Source of the DNA: Lichenifustis flavocetrariae
GTDB lineage: Bacteria > Pseudomonadota > Alphaproteobacteria > Rhizobiales > Beijerinckiaceae
Direction of reading: 5' to 3'
Assembly (NCBI RefSeq): GCF_026130545.1
Contig: NZ_JAMOIM010000011.1
Coordinates: 62,001 to 126,000 of the forward strand
DNA: 64,000 nucleotides
Made by a program: the position numbers and the translations under genes
Shown here: piece after piece, positions 45,204-54,627 of the stretch
Layout: the number at the start of each line of letters is the position of its first letter
How positions within the stretch are numbered: the stretch's first letter is position 1
The notes under the pieces: generated by a model
Databases searched by the model: none
What the model was told of the DNA's origin: nothing
What the model saw: only the letters and a program-made list of their open reading frames with translations

Positions 45204-46496
45204 ATGGCTGCGGAACGGGTGGAGGTCGCACAAGCGCAGGTCAGCACCGCGCGCATCGTCCTGGCGAGCCTCGTCGGGACCACGATCGAATTCTACGATT
45301 TCTATATCTATGGAACGGCTGCCGCGCTCGTCATCGGCGGGACGTTCTTTCCGGGCGGCGACCCGTCCCTGCAGGCTCTGAGCGCGTTCCTGACGTTCGG
45401 GATCGCGTTTTTGGCGCGCCCGATCGGTTCGGTTCTCTTCGGCCATTTCGGCGATCGTATCGGACGCAAATCGACACTTGTCGGGTCGATGCTTGTGATG
45501 GGATGCGCCACGACGTTGATCGGCGCGCTGCCCGGCTATGCACAGGCCGGCATCGCCGCGCCTGTCCTGCTCTGCCTGCTGCGCCTCTTTCAAGGCATCG
45601 GACTTGGCGGCGAATGGGGCGGGGCCGCGCTACTGGCCGTCGAGAACGCGCCGCGCAAGCAGCGCGCTTGGTTCGGCATGTTCCCGCAGCTCGGGCCGCC
45701 GATCGGCTTCCTGCTCGCCAACGGCTTTTTCCTGGCGCTTCTGCTTGGTCTTGGCGAAGAACGGTTTCTAGCCTTCGGCTGGCGCATTCCGTTCCTTGCC
45801 AGCGCGGTTCTCGTGGGCGTCGGTCTCTATGTGCGCGTGACACTGGCCGAGACCCCAGCCTTCGTGGCCGCCGCGGAGCGGGGTGATCGAGCCCGCGTAC
45901 CGATCATGGAGGTGCTACGCGATCATGGCGTGCCGCTCATCCAGGGTTCGCTCGCCATGGTGGTGTGCTACGCGCTGTTCTACATTTCCACCGTCTTCGC
46001 GCTCAGCTATGGCACGGGCGTCAAGCATATCCCGCGCATCGATTTTCTCGGGCTTCTGTGCATGGCGGTCATGTTCATGGCCCTCGCCACGCCGATTTCC
46101 GCCTTGTTGGCCGACATGATCGGGCGGCGCCCGGTCCTTCTGGCAGGCTGCGCCATGGCGGCCTTGTCGGGCCTCGGGCTGCCTCGCCTGCTCGGAAGCG
46201 GTGATCCTTTTGACGCGTTGATCTTTTTGTCGATGGAATTGGCCCTGATGGGCTTCACATTCGCGCCGATGGGCGCCTTGCTGCCCGAACTATTTCCGAC
46301 GCGGGTTCGTTACACGGGAGCGTCGACCGCCTATAACATCGGCGGCATTCTGGGAGCGTCTCTTGCACCGTCGCTCGCGCAACTGCTGCTGCTGCGCGGT
46401 GGGCTCCCCTGGGTTGGCGATTACGTCACCGTCGCGGCCCTGATCAGCTTCCTGGCGGTGTTGAGCATGAAGGAAACGCAGTCGTCGGCGTTATGA
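45204..46496 (+). CDS. MFS transporter, metabolite:H+ symporter (MHS) family
   Basis: A 430-residue, 12-helix transporter. The N-terminal VGTTIEFYDFYIYGTAAAL and the loop FGHFGDRIGRKSTLVGSM are hallmarks of the MHS family (relatives of the citrate, ketoglutarate, proline/betaine and shikimate carriers). FQGIGLGGEWGGAALLAVENAP and LLPELFPTRVRYTGAS are also typical. An organic acid or zwitterion is the likely substrate; nothing nearby settles which. Ribosome site GCGGGG is close before the ATG. Confidence 0.92.
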   Translation: MAAERVEVAQAQVSTARIVLASLVGTTIEFYDFYIYGTAAALVIGGTFFPGGDPSLQALSAFLTFGIAFLARPIGSVLFGHFGDRIGRKSTLVGSMLVMGCATTLIGALPGYAQAGIAAPVLLCLLRLFQGIGLGGEWGGAALLAVENAPRKQRAWFGMFPQLGPPIGFLLANGFFLALLLGLGEERFLAFGWRIPFLASAVLVGVGLYVRVTLAETPAFVAAAERGDRARVPIMEVLRDHGVPLIQGSLAMVVCYALFYISTVFALSYGTGVKHIPRIDFLGLLCMAVMFMALATPISALLADMIGRRPVLLAGCAMAALSGLGLPRLLGSGDPFDALIFLSMELALMGFTFAPMGALLPELFPTRVRYTGASTAYNIGGILGASLAPSLAQLLLLRGGLPWVGDYVTVAALISFLAVLSMKETQSSAL

Positions 46497-46547
46497 GCTT
46501 TAGCGGCATTGTTCGATCATCTCAGATGAGTGACCCGTTCCGAAACC

Positions 46548-47174
46548 TCAATCCACCCGAATGACTGATTGGATCTTCTGAAAATCGCTGGTCCGGAGGA
46601 CCCGCTTCCGAACGAGATCACCGACCGCTCGATAGGGCCGGTGCGTGACGATCGCGTGGCCGATCCGACCGGCCCCAGGTAAATGATCCAACACTTCAGT
46701 TGAAGCTGTATTGATATTAATCAGCGTCGATCCTGCTGGCTCGACGGCCGTCTTATCCTGTTTTAGCCGTGACCCCTGGTCCGGGTCGACAGCAGCTATC
46801 TTGACCGGCGCATCGTTTGAAGCAGGCGCAGAACTCGCCGCTTGTGAGGTCGCATCCACCGGCTCTGTTGCTAGAACCGCGGGGGAAACATCGGCCGGCT
46901 GAGCCACGGCACTGGCTACGGCCTGGACCTTCTCGGTCTCGTCGTCGGCTTGTGTCGCGCCCGTTTTCAAAGCGGCGAGCTTCAAAAGCTGCGCACGATC
47001 CGTGTCCACGGAAGCGATGGCGGGCGACGCGACCGACAGAGACGAGATCGATCCCCATGGGGCACTCTGCGTCGGGCCGACGACCCGATTAAACAGATAA
47101 GGCGCGGCTCCCAGGAGCAGCGCGCCCGCGGCAAGCGTCGATACGGACCCGACCGCCAAACGTGTTGTCATCAT
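46548..47174 (-). CDS. membrane-anchored helix-hairpin-helix protein
   Basis: A 208-residue protein from the ATG at 47174. Residues about 8-28 are a hydrophobic anchor or uncleaved signal, residues about 35-140 are an Ala/Thr/Pro-rich linker of low complexity, and residues about 147-205 carry a ComEA-type helix-hairpin-helix domain (LININTASTEVLDHLPGAGRIG). ComEA domains bind DNA in uptake, but no other competence gene is seen here. A longer frame from 47483 overlaps the putA promoter and is rejected. Function uncertain. Confidence 0.75.
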   Translation of the reverse strand: MMTTRLAVGSVSTLAAGALLLGAAPYLFNRVVGPTQSAPWGSISSLSVASPAIASVDTDRAQLLKLAALKTGATQADDETEKVQAVASAVAQPADVSPAVLATEPVDATSQAASSAPASNDAPVKIAAVDPDQGSRLKQDKTAVEPAGSTLININTASTEVLDHLPGAGRIGHAIVTHRPYRAVGDLVRKRVLRTSDFQKIQSVIRVD

Positions 47175-47327
47175 GCTACTCCCTGCCCCTCGTTCAGCTG
47201 TGTGCCGAAAAACTGTGCCCGGATAAGGGCATAAAATTAAACAGTTCCCATCTCGAAGGCAATCAGGACAACACGGAGTTGATTCGCAAGCCCGAATTGC
47301 AAGACATGAACATCTCGATCCTTGCGG

Positions 47328-47357
47328 GTTGCGCCGTTCTATACTAGGGGTTGCGCC
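47328..47357 (+). promoter_or_regulatory. putA promoter with two GTTGCGCC repeats
   Basis: A good -10 element, TATACT, lies at 47340-47345, 38 nt before the putA ATG. It is flanked by two direct repeats GTTGCGCC at 47328-47335 and 47350-47357, starting 22 nt apart (about two helical turns). The ribbon-helix-helix domain of E. coli PutA recognises GTTGCA-type sites, so these repeats are good candidates for autoregulation by the PutA encoded next. Confidence 0.6.
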
Positions 47358-47382
47358 TATCGGAGAGCGGAGCGACAGTCTG

Positions 47383-50300
47383 ATGGCCAACTCGACAATC
47401 GGTGTAAAGATCGATGAGAGCTTGAAAGAGCGTCTCAAATCGGCAGCCCAGACAATGGGCTCCACGCCCCACGGATTGATCAAGAAATCGATCTTTGCGA
47501 CTTTGGAGCGAATTGAGAGCGGTGATGCCGCTGATGGGCGCCACTCGGCTCCTCAGAGTGGCGCAACCGCGAGAGCATCGCAGCCATTCCTGGCTTTTGC
47601 ACAAGATCTTCAGCCCCAGAGCGTTCTTCGCGCCAGAATTACGTCCGCCTATCGGGTGCCTGAGCCAGACTGCGTGCCGCTGCTCTGCGCGGAAGCCCGC
47701 CTGCCCGCCGAAACGATTGAGCGAGCCCAAGCAACAGCCCGAAAACTGGTCGAAGATCTGCGCGCCAAGACGCGGCGTGGCGGCGTGGAAGGCTTGCTGC
47801 AGGAATATTCATTGTCGAGCCAGGAGGGTGTCGCGCTGATGTGCCTCGCGGAGGCACTTCTGCGCATTCCCGACCGAGCGACCCGCGATGCACTGATCCG
47901 GGACAAGATCGCGCTGGGGGATTGGTCCAGTCACTTAGGGCAAAGCCCCTCCATGTTCGTCAATGCCGCAACCTGGGGGTTGGTGGTCACTGGCAGGCTC
48001 ACGGCGACCGCCAGCGAGAACGGCCTCGGCACGGCCTTGACCCGGATGATTGGCAAGGGAGGCGAGCCGCTGATCCGCAAGGGCACCGATTTGGCCATGC
48101 GGATGATGGGCGAGCAGTTCGTCACCGGGCAGACCATTGGCGAAGCTCTAGCCAACAGCCGCAAGAACGAAGGGCGCGGTTTCCGCTATTCCTATGACAT
48201 GCTCGGCGAGGCCGCGACCACCACGGCCGACGCCGCGCGCTATTACCGCGATTACGAACAGGCCATCCACGCCATTGGGGCGGCCTCGAACCGGCGCGGG
48301 ATCTACGAAGGACCGGGAATCTCCGTCAAGCTCTCGGCGCTGCATCCACGCTATGCGCGCGCCCAGCGTGAAAGGGTGATGACCGAACTGCTGCCCCGCG
48401 TGCTGGCGCTCGCGGTTTTGGCGCGCCACTACGATATCGGCCTCAACATCGACGCCGAGGAGGCGGATCGGCTTGAGCTGTCGCTCGACCTCCTCGAATC
48501 GCTCTGTTTCGCACCCGAGCTTGCCGGCTGGAACGGCATCGGCTTCGTCGTGCAGGCCTATCAGAAGCGCGCGCCCTACGTGCTCGATGTCCTCATCGAT
48601 CTCGCGCGGCGGTCGAACCACCGGCTGATGATCCGTCTGGTCAAGGGGGCCTATTGGGATAGCGAGATCAAGCGTGCCCAGGTGGACGGGCTCGAAGGTT
48701 TCCCGGTCTTCACGCGCAAGCTTTACACCGACCTGTCCTATCTCGCCTGTGCCCGCAAGCTGCTGCGGGTGCCCGATGCGGTATTTCCGCAATTCGCGAC
48801 GCATAATGCCCAGACGCTGGCGACGATCCACGCCATGGCAGGCGAGAACTTCTACCACGGCCAATACGAGTTCCAGTGCCTTCATGGGATGGGCGAGCCG
48901 CTCTATGACGAGGTGGTCGGACGCGACAAGCTCAACCGGCCATGCCGCATTTACGCGCCGGTGGGATCGCATGAGACCCTCCTCGCCTATCTGGTGCGCC
49001 GTCTTCTCGAAAATGGTGCCAACACCTCCTTCGTGAACCGGATCGCGGACCCGAGCATCTCGGTCGACGATCTGATCGCCGATCCGGTCGCACAGGCCGA
49101 GAGCATGGAGCCGATCGGGGCGCCACATGCCAAGATCGCCTTGCCGCGAGATCTCTTCGGCGCCGAGCGCGTCAATTCGGCCGGTCTTGACCTGTCGAAT
49201 GAGCAACGCCTTGCGGCGCTGGCCGGGACCCTGCTGGCCGGGACGGCGACCGATTGGCGTGCGGCTCCCGCTCACACGACGGATGGCACATCCGAAACGG
49301 TGATGCGGGCCGTGATCAATCCCGCGGATCATGACGACATTGTCGGGCATGTCACGGATGCCGATTTGGCCGCCGTGGATCATGCCTTTGCCGAGGCGCT
49401 GGCGGCTGGGTCGATCTGGCAGGCGACCCCTCCCGAGGCACGGTCCGCCTGCCTGCGCCGAGCGGCCGATCTGATGGAAGCTCGCCTGCCGGCCTTGCTG
49501 GGCCTGCTGGTGCGTGAAGCCGGAAAGTCTTTCGCGAATGCGATCGCCGAGGTGCGCGAGGCCGTGGACTTCCTGCGTTACTACGCTGCCCAGGCGACCC
49601 AGAACTTCGCACATGACCGCGGCCGCCCACTTGGGACCGTCGTCTGCATCAGCCCCTGGAATTTCCCGCTCGCCATTTTCACCGGGCAGGTATCGGCGGC
49701 CCTTGCGGTCGGCAATGCGGTCCTGGCGAAGCCGGCCGAAGAAACGCCGCTGATCGCCGCCCGCGCGATCGAGATGCTCCATGAGGCGGGCGTCCCTGCG
49801 GGCGCGGTCCAGCTGATACCGGGCGCCGGTGAAGTGGGAGCAGCGCTCGTGGCCGACCGCGGATGCGCCGCCGTCATGTTCACCGGGTCGACCGAGGTGG
49901 CGCGCCTCATCCAACGGACGCTGGCCAAACGCCTGAGCCCCGAAGGCCGAACGATTCCCTTCGTGGCCGAGACGGGCGGCCTGAATGCGATGGTGGTCGA
50001 CTCCTCCGCCTTGGCCGAGCAGGTCGTGGCCGATGTCCTCGTATCGGCCTTCGACTCCGCCGGTCAGCGCTGCTCGGCCCTGCGCCTGCTTTGCCTGCAG
50101 GATGAGATCGCCGATCGTACGATAGAGATGCTGAGGGGTGCGCTTGCGGAGCTTTCAGTCGGCAATCCCGATCGGCTTGCGACGGACATCGGTCCGGTCA
50201 TTTCGGCCGAGGCCCGCGACAACATCTTGGGACACATCGAGGCCATGCGAGCGGCGGGCCATGCGGTTCATGCCGCGGATCTGCCGAGCGATTGCGCGGG

Positions 50301-51237
50301 GGGCACATTCGTGGCGCCCACGCTGATCGAACTCAACCAAGTGGGCGACCTGAAACGCGAGGTGTTCGGCCCCGTGCTGCACATCGTCCGCTACAAGCGC
50401 GACGATCTCGATGCCCTGATAGATGCCCTCAACGCGACCGGGTTCGGGCTCACCTTCGGGCTGCATACGCGGCTCGACGAAACGATCGCGCATGTCACGG
50501 ACAAGATCGGCGCCGGCAACATCTATGTGAACCGCAACATCGTGGGCGCGGTGGTGGGCGTGCAGCCGTTTGGCGGCAATGGCTTGTCGGGCACGGGTCC
50601 AAAGGCAGGGGGACCTCTCTACCTGCATCGTTTGGTGCAATCCGACGTGGGCGGGTCCGACGCAAGGCCGGAAACCTCAACCCTGCCTCTCGTTGGCCAA
50701 TTGCGGGAGTGGTTGCTGGCGAGGGGGGATACGAGGACCGCTGATCTCGTGGCCGAGATCGGTGCTTCGGCGCCCTGGCGTCTTTGGGTAGATCTTCCCG
50801 GGCCGGTAGGTGAGGTCAATCGCTATGGCCTTAAGCCGCGAGGCCTCGTTGCGGCCAAGGTGCAGAGTTCGAATGGTCTTTTCACAGCCCTCGCATCGGC
50901 ACTTGCAACCGGCAACGAACTCACGGTCGATGCGCCCGACGACGTGATCGCGGTTCTCAAAACCCTTCCGGCGCCCCTTCGGAACAGGGTGGTCAACGGA
51001 GCGCGGCATCTCGGTGTGACAGCTGTGCTCTATGAAGGCGATGGAGACGGCCTGCTGCATCTCAGCCAGGACGTCGCTGGCTGGGAGGGCGCCGTCATCC
51101 CGGTCTATGGTGCGTCACGCCAGGGCCTGGCCTCCGGGCGCGAACGCTTCCCACTCGACCGGCTTCTCGAAGAAGTGGTGATCAGCACCAACACTGCCGC
51201 GGCCGGCGGGAATGCCAGTCTGATGACAATCGGCTGA
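47383..51237 (+). CDS. putA: trifunctional PutA: proline dehydrogenase / glutamate-semialdehyde dehydrogenase / DNA-binding
   Basis: Oxidises proline to glutamate in two steps, 1284 residues from the ATG at 47383. An N-terminal ribbon-helix-helix DNA-binding domain occupies residues 1-47 (IGVKIDESLKERLKSAAQTMG). The FAD proline dehydrogenase barrel (about 180-500) ends with YQKRAPYVLDVLIDLARRS, RLVKGAYWDSEIK and a FATHNAQTLATI segment. The NAD+ aldehyde dehydrogenase (about 560-1010) has SPWNFPLAIFTGQ, the Glu in AETGGLNAM and the catalytic Cys in SAGQRCSAL. A C-terminal lid-like domain follows. The RHH domain suggests that it represses its own promoter without proline. Confidence 0.96.
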   Translation: MANSTIGVKIDESLKERLKSAAQTMGSTPHGLIKKSIFATLERIESGDAADGRHSAPQSGATARASQPFLAFAQDLQPQSVLRARITSAYRVPEPDCVPLLCAEARLPAETIERAQATARKLVEDLRAKTRRGGVEGLLQEYSLSSQEGVALMCLAEALLRIPDRATRDALIRDKIALGDWSSHLGQSPSMFVNAATWGLVVTGRLTATASENGLGTALTRMIGKGGEPLIRKGTDLAMRMMGEQFVTGQTIGEALANSRKNEGRGFRYSYDMLGEAATTTADAARYYRDYEQAIHAIGAASNRRGIYEGPGISVKLSALHPRYARAQRERVMTELLPRVLALAVLARHYDIGLNIDAEEADRLELSLDLLESLCFAPELAGWNGIGFVVQAYQKRAPYVLDVLIDLARRSNHRLMIRLVKGAYWDSEIKRAQVDGLEGFPVFTRKLYTDLSYLACARKLLRVPDAVFPQFATHNAQTLATIHAMAGENFYHGQYEFQCLHGMGEPLYDEVVGRDKLNRPCRIYAPVGSHETLLAYLVRRLLENGANTSFVNRIADPSISVDDLIADPVAQAESMEPIGAPHAKIALPRDLFGAERVNSAGLDLSNEQRLAALAGTLLAGTATDWRAAPAHTTDGTSETVMRAVINPADHDDIVGHVTDADLAAVDHAFAEALAAGSIWQATPPEARSACLRRAADLMEARLPALLGLLVREAGKSFANAIAEVREAVDFLRYYAAQATQNFAHDRGRPLGTVVCISPWNFPLAIFTGQVSAALAVGNAVLAKPAEETPLIAARAIEMLHEAGVPAGAVQLIPGAGEVGAALVADRGCAAVMFTGSTEVARLIQRTLAKRLSPEGRTIPFVAETGGLNAMVVDSSALAEQVVADVLVSAFDSAGQRCSALRLLCLQDEIADRTIEMLRGALAELSVGNPDRLATDIGPVISAEARDNILGHIEAMRAAGHAVHAADLPSDCAGGTFVAPTLIELNQVGDLKREVFGPVLHIVRYKRDDLDALIDALNATGFGLTFGLHTRLDETIAHVTDKIGAGNIYVNRNIVGAVVGVQPFGGNGLSGTGPKAGGPLYLHRLVQSDVGGSDARPETSTLPLVGQLREWLLARGDTRTADLVAEIGASAPWRLWVDLPGPVGEVNRYGLKPRGLVAAKVQSSNGLFTALASALATGNELTVDAPDDVIAVLKTLPAPLRNRVVNGARHLGVTAVLYEGDGDGLLHLSQDVAGWEGAVIPVYGASRQGLASGRERFPLDRLLEEVVISTNTAAAGGNASLMTIG

Positions 51238-51342
51238 CGCTTTGCGCGATCCCTGAGACCGGCAGCGCCAGCCGGTCTTTCGACTGAGCGTAGGTTTGAC
51301 TCCGACCGGCCGTCGACAGATCATGGCGCGAGGGCCGACCAG

Positions 51343-51544
51343 ATGGACAGCCTTGTGATTGCACATCTTCGGCACATCCGATCAGATGGCGGAAGATGTC
51401 GAACAGTTAAAGCATAGGGTCGGCGGACTCGAACAGTCGGTCGCCCAGGTGCACGTTGCGATTGCCGAACATTCCGTACGGATGGATCGGATGGAAACGC
51501 GGCTCACCCGAATCGAGATCCGGCTCGATCTGGTCGAGGCTTAG
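51343..51544 (+). pseudogene. frameshifted small coiled-coil gene
   Basis: The frame starting at the ATG at 51343 reads MDSLVIAHLRHIRSD and then loses similarity. The next frame resumes at the ATG at 51386 with MAEDVEQLKHRVGGLEQS and ends RLTRIEIRLDLVEA at 51544. Joining the two gives a product like the small gene at 22223 (both start LV-x-x-HLR and end with a RL-x-RIE-x-x-L-x-L helix). A loss of two bases near 51384-51387 would explain it. The 3' part could still be expressed alone as a 52-residue protein. A sequencing error is possible. Confidence 0.55.
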
Positions 51545-51616
51545 GCTCCAGCGCGTCTTTCTGACCCGAAGGATCTACCGCGATAAGGGTCGCGGCAGAT
51601 CCTCTTTTGGTTGTGA

Positions 51617-51886
51617 TCAAGCAGCTTTGGCTTGAGGTTCTTCGCTGCTTTCCATGGCGCGCATGTAGAGATCGAGCAGCGATTCCTGTTCGTCGCGCTC
51701 GTCCTGGTCCTGCTTGCGCAATTTGAGGATTTCCTTGAGCACCTTCACGTCAAAGCCTTCACCCTTGGCTTCTGCGAAAACTTCCTTCTTGCCTTCGGTG
51801 AGGGCTTTGATCTCCTCCTCGATGTGCTCGACACGTTCGACGAAGGAGCGAATCCGGTCTCCGGCGATCCCAACTGTGTCCGTCAT
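51617..51886 (-). CDS. GapR family nucleoid-associated protein (DUF2312)
   Basis: An 89-residue protein from the ATG at 51886 (MTDTVGIAGDRIRSF). It matches GapR of Caulobacter in layout: a coiled-coil N-terminal helix (SFVERVEHIEEEIKALTEGKKEVFAEAKGEGFDVKVLKEILKLRKQ) and a short C-terminal helix. GapR is an essential chromosome-structuring protein that binds overtwisted AT-rich DNA ahead of replication. The frame extended to 52018 is non-homologous. The Ala-rich end EEPQAKAA is variable in the family. Confidence 0.93.
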   Translation of the reverse strand: MTDTVGIAGDRIRSFVERVEHIEEEIKALTEGKKEVFAEAKGEGFDVKVLKEILKLRKQDQDERDEQESLLDLYMRAMESSEEPQAKAA

Positions 51887-52095
51887 CTCTATTCTCCTGC
51901 GTGAAGCTGGCGCAGGGTAAGTCCGGATGGTGAGCAGAAGGTTAAGGGACGCGCCGCCTGGTGGTTCGGCGTTCGCCGCCCGGCTGACAAGATCCGGGAT
52001 GCCAGTTCGCTCCCACATGCGCCTGCGACGATGTTGGACAATTCACGACCAGGAAAGTTGACGGGTCCAACGCCAAAAGGGCAAGACATGCCGCC

Positions 52096-53487
52096 ATGAG
52101 TGACGTTCGACAGGCGGCAGTGAACTCGGAGCGCCGCACGGACGGCATCGGTTGGACCCAAGCGGCCGCGAGTGTCGGCTTCGCCCTGGTGCAGATCGAC
52201 GTCACCGTCGTCAATGTGGCCCTGCCCCGCTTGGGCACCGACCTCGGGGCTGGCATTGCCGGGCTACAATGGATCGTCGACGGCTACGCGCTCGTTCTTG
52301 CCGTCATGCTGCTGATCGGCGGGTTTCTAGGTGACCGCTTCGGGGCGCGGAGGGTCTACATCACGGGCGTCGGTCTCTTCGCATTGGCCTCGTCCTTGTG
52401 CGGATTGGCCCAGGGGGTGACGACGCTGGTGGCGGCACGTGCGCTGCAGGGTGTCGGCGCGGCCGTGATGTTGCCCTGCTCCCTCTCGCTGATCAACCAT
52501 GCGACTCAGGACAGGCTTTCGCTTCGCCTGAAGGCCGTAGGCTTGTGGACGGCGTCGGGAAGCATCGGCCTTGCGGTCGGCCCGATGCTGGGCGGACTGT
52601 TGCTCGCAATCGGCTCCTGGCGGCTGATCTTCTTCATCAATCTGCCAATCTGCCTCGGGGCAGCGCTCCTCAGCCTGCGCGCACCAGAGACGCCGCGCGA
52701 GGACAAAGGTCGAGGGTTCGACCCACTCGGACAGGTGCTGGCCATATTGGCGCTTGGCGGTTTGACCGGCGCCGTGATCGAAACCCATCCACTTGGGCTG
52801 GGTCACCCGATTGTGCTGGCGCTGTTTGCTCTCGCATTGGTCGCGGCACCGCTGTTCATCTGGGTCGAAGCACGGGTGGCGACGCCGCTCATGCCGCTGT
52901 CACTCTTCCGCTCCGGCACTTTCTCGACCGCTCTGGCCTATGGGGCCCTGGCCAATTTCACCTTCTACGGCATGATCTTCGTGCTGAGCCTCTATTTTCA
53001 GCGCGTGCGCGGCTATGACGGCCCGACGATCGGCTTCGCCTACCTGCCGCTGATGGCGACGTTCGTCGCGGTCAATCTCATCAATGCCCGGATGGTGAGG
53101 CGGTTCGGCGTGCGGGCCTGCATGGTGGGCGGATTTCTCGTTGATGCGCTCGGATTCGCGCTACTGCTCTTGCTCGGCCCAGAGTCCCCATACTGGCTGG
53201 CCCTCCCGGCCTTCATGCTCATGCCGGGCGGGATGGGAACCGGCATTCCCGCCATGATCGGGGCGATGCTGGGCAGCGTGGAGCGCGCGCGCTCCGGTAT
53301 TGCCTCCGCGGTCAGCAATGCGGCGCGGCAGGCCGGTGGCGCGATGGGCGTCGCGGTGTTCGGCACATTGGCGGGACCCGACCTCGTTGGCGGATTGCAC
53401 GCTGCGGCGCTCCTCTCAGCGTGCTTGTTGGTCGTCATGGCGGCCGTCGCCTTTGTCATCGTTCCAGGACGCGTCGCGCTGCATTGA
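52096..53487 (+). CDS. MFS transporter, DHA2 (EmrB/QacA) family
   Basis: A 463-residue drug:H+ antiporter with about 14 predicted helices. The first helix FALVQIDVTVVNVALPRLG holds the typical IDVTVVNVALP motif. FLGDRFGARRVYITG (motif A) and the TM5 motif C-like region ASGSIGLAVGPMLGGLLL are also seen. It probably exports toxic hydrophobic compounds. It precedes the cyclase-family gene by 147 nt on the same strand, but there is no sign that they work together. Confidence 0.91.
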   Translation: MSDVRQAAVNSERRTDGIGWTQAAASVGFALVQIDVTVVNVALPRLGTDLGAGIAGLQWIVDGYALVLAVMLLIGGFLGDRFGARRVYITGVGLFALASSLCGLAQGVTTLVAARALQGVGAAVMLPCSLSLINHATQDRLSLRLKAVGLWTASGSIGLAVGPMLGGLLLAIGSWRLIFFINLPICLGAALLSLRAPETPREDKGRGFDPLGQVLAILALGGLTGAVIETHPLGLGHPIVLALFALALVAAPLFIWVEARVATPLMPLSLFRSGTFSTALAYGALANFTFYGMIFVLSLYFQRVRGYDGPTIGFAYLPLMATFVAVNLINARMVRRFGVRACMVGGFLVDALGFALLLLLGPESPYWLALPAFMLMPGGMGTGIPAMIGAMLGSVERARSGIASAVSNAARQAGGAMGVAVFGTLAGPDLVGGLHAAALLSACLLVVMAAVAFVIVPGRVALH

Positions 53488-53634
53488 AGGCGGCCGGCGT
53501 AGAAACCAGAACCGGGGCGCGGCCAGTTCGGCTTTTTGACGAGCCGTCTCAAAGAGGGAGGATTGTGGTACGAACATTGTACCGCGAGTGTCCCGCCCAA
53601 CCTTGCAAGGGGCAACTGCCGAGGAGACACAATC

Positions 53635-54603
53635 ATGTGCGTCGCTTGCGTGATCGATGAAGCCACCAAAGCCAAGATCATCGCCTATGGAGCGAAGTTC
53701 CATGAGGTCACAAAAAGCCCCTATGGAAGCGATGACGAGATCGGCATGCTGCACCTCATCGATGGCACATCGCGTTCAGCGATTCTCGGTCGTGCCGACG
53801 CCTCGAAGATGTTCGATCTGTCGGTCGACCATTTCGTGGGCATGCCAGGCTGGTTCGGCGCGGGCGATCAGCCCTACCAGATCTGGATGACCCACACGCC
53901 CCAGGGTGAGATCGTGGCGAACACCATGGGTGTGAGCGCGGAGGCCAACGAACTCGTTGCCTATTCCGGCGACAGCATCTCGATGTACACCCATTGCGGG
54001 ACCCACATCGATACGTTCAATCACTTCGGCTACAAAGGCCAGATCTTCAACGGCTTCACGGCGCAGGATCACCTCGGCAGCCGGGCCTGGCAGAAATGCG
54101 GTCCGGAAAAACACCCGCCCATTCTGGCGCGCGGCGTCCTGCTTGACGTGGCTGGTCTGCATGGCCTGGCGACGCTACCCCCGAGCCACGCTGTTGGCGC
54201 GGCCGACATCACCGGATGCCTCAAGCATCAGGGTGTGGAATTGCGGCCCGGCGACGTCGTCTTGCTCCGCACCGGGCAGATGGCGCTCTGGCCAGACATG
54301 GCCTTCACCAAGAACACTCCAGGCCTCAATCGGGAGGGTGCCGAGTTCCTGGCAAAGGCGGGCGCGGTGATGATCGGGGCCGATAATCTGACGCTTGAGC
54401 AGACGCCGTCGGCTCATGACCTCAATTTTTTCCCCGTCCACACCTACCTGCTGGCCGAGGCCGGCGTGCCGATCCTGGAAATGGCCCAGCTGGACGAACT
54501 CGCGGCGGAGAAGCTCTACGAGTTTGCTTTTTTCGGCGCCTGCATCAAGCTGCGCGGCGCGACCGGAGCTCCGATGCGCCCAGTGGCAATGCCCTTATCG
54601 TAG
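53635..54603 (+). CDS. cyclase family protein (kynurenine formamidase-like metal hydrolase)
   Basis: A 322-residue protein from the ATG at 53635 with a GAGGAG ribosome site before it; the frame upstream from 53536 is not homologous. The zinc/manganese-binding signature is HCGTHIDTFNH (H120, H124, D126), and a second half-site lies in ADNLTLEQTPSAHDLNFFPVHTYLL. Family members include kynurenine formamidases, isatin hydrolases and cyclamide-type hydrolases. No tryptophan genes are adjacent, so the substrate is open. There is no signal peptide. Confidence 0.88.
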   Translation: MCVACVIDEATKAKIIAYGAKFHEVTKSPYGSDDEIGMLHLIDGTSRSAILGRADASKMFDLSVDHFVGMPGWFGAGDQPYQIWMTHTPQGEIVANTMGVSAEANELVAYSGDSISMYTHCGTHIDTFNHFGYKGQIFNGFTAQDHLGSRAWQKCGPEKHPPILARGVLLDVAGLHGLATLPPSHAVGAADITGCLKHQGVELRPGDVVLLRTGQMALWPDMAFTKNTPGLNREGAEFLAKAGAVMIGADNLTLEQTPSAHDLNFFPVHTYLLAEAGVPILEMAQLDELAAEKLYEFAFFGACIKLRGATGAPMRPVAMPLS

Positions 54604-54627
54604 CACCGAGGGCTGTCTATTTAAGCT

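Noticed and set aside
48148-49914. A 588-codon minus-strand frame opposite putA
   Set aside because: It is antisense to the well-supported proline and aldehyde dehydrogenase domains, and its product is rich in Arg, Gly and His with no family features. It is a shadow of G+C-rich coding sequence.
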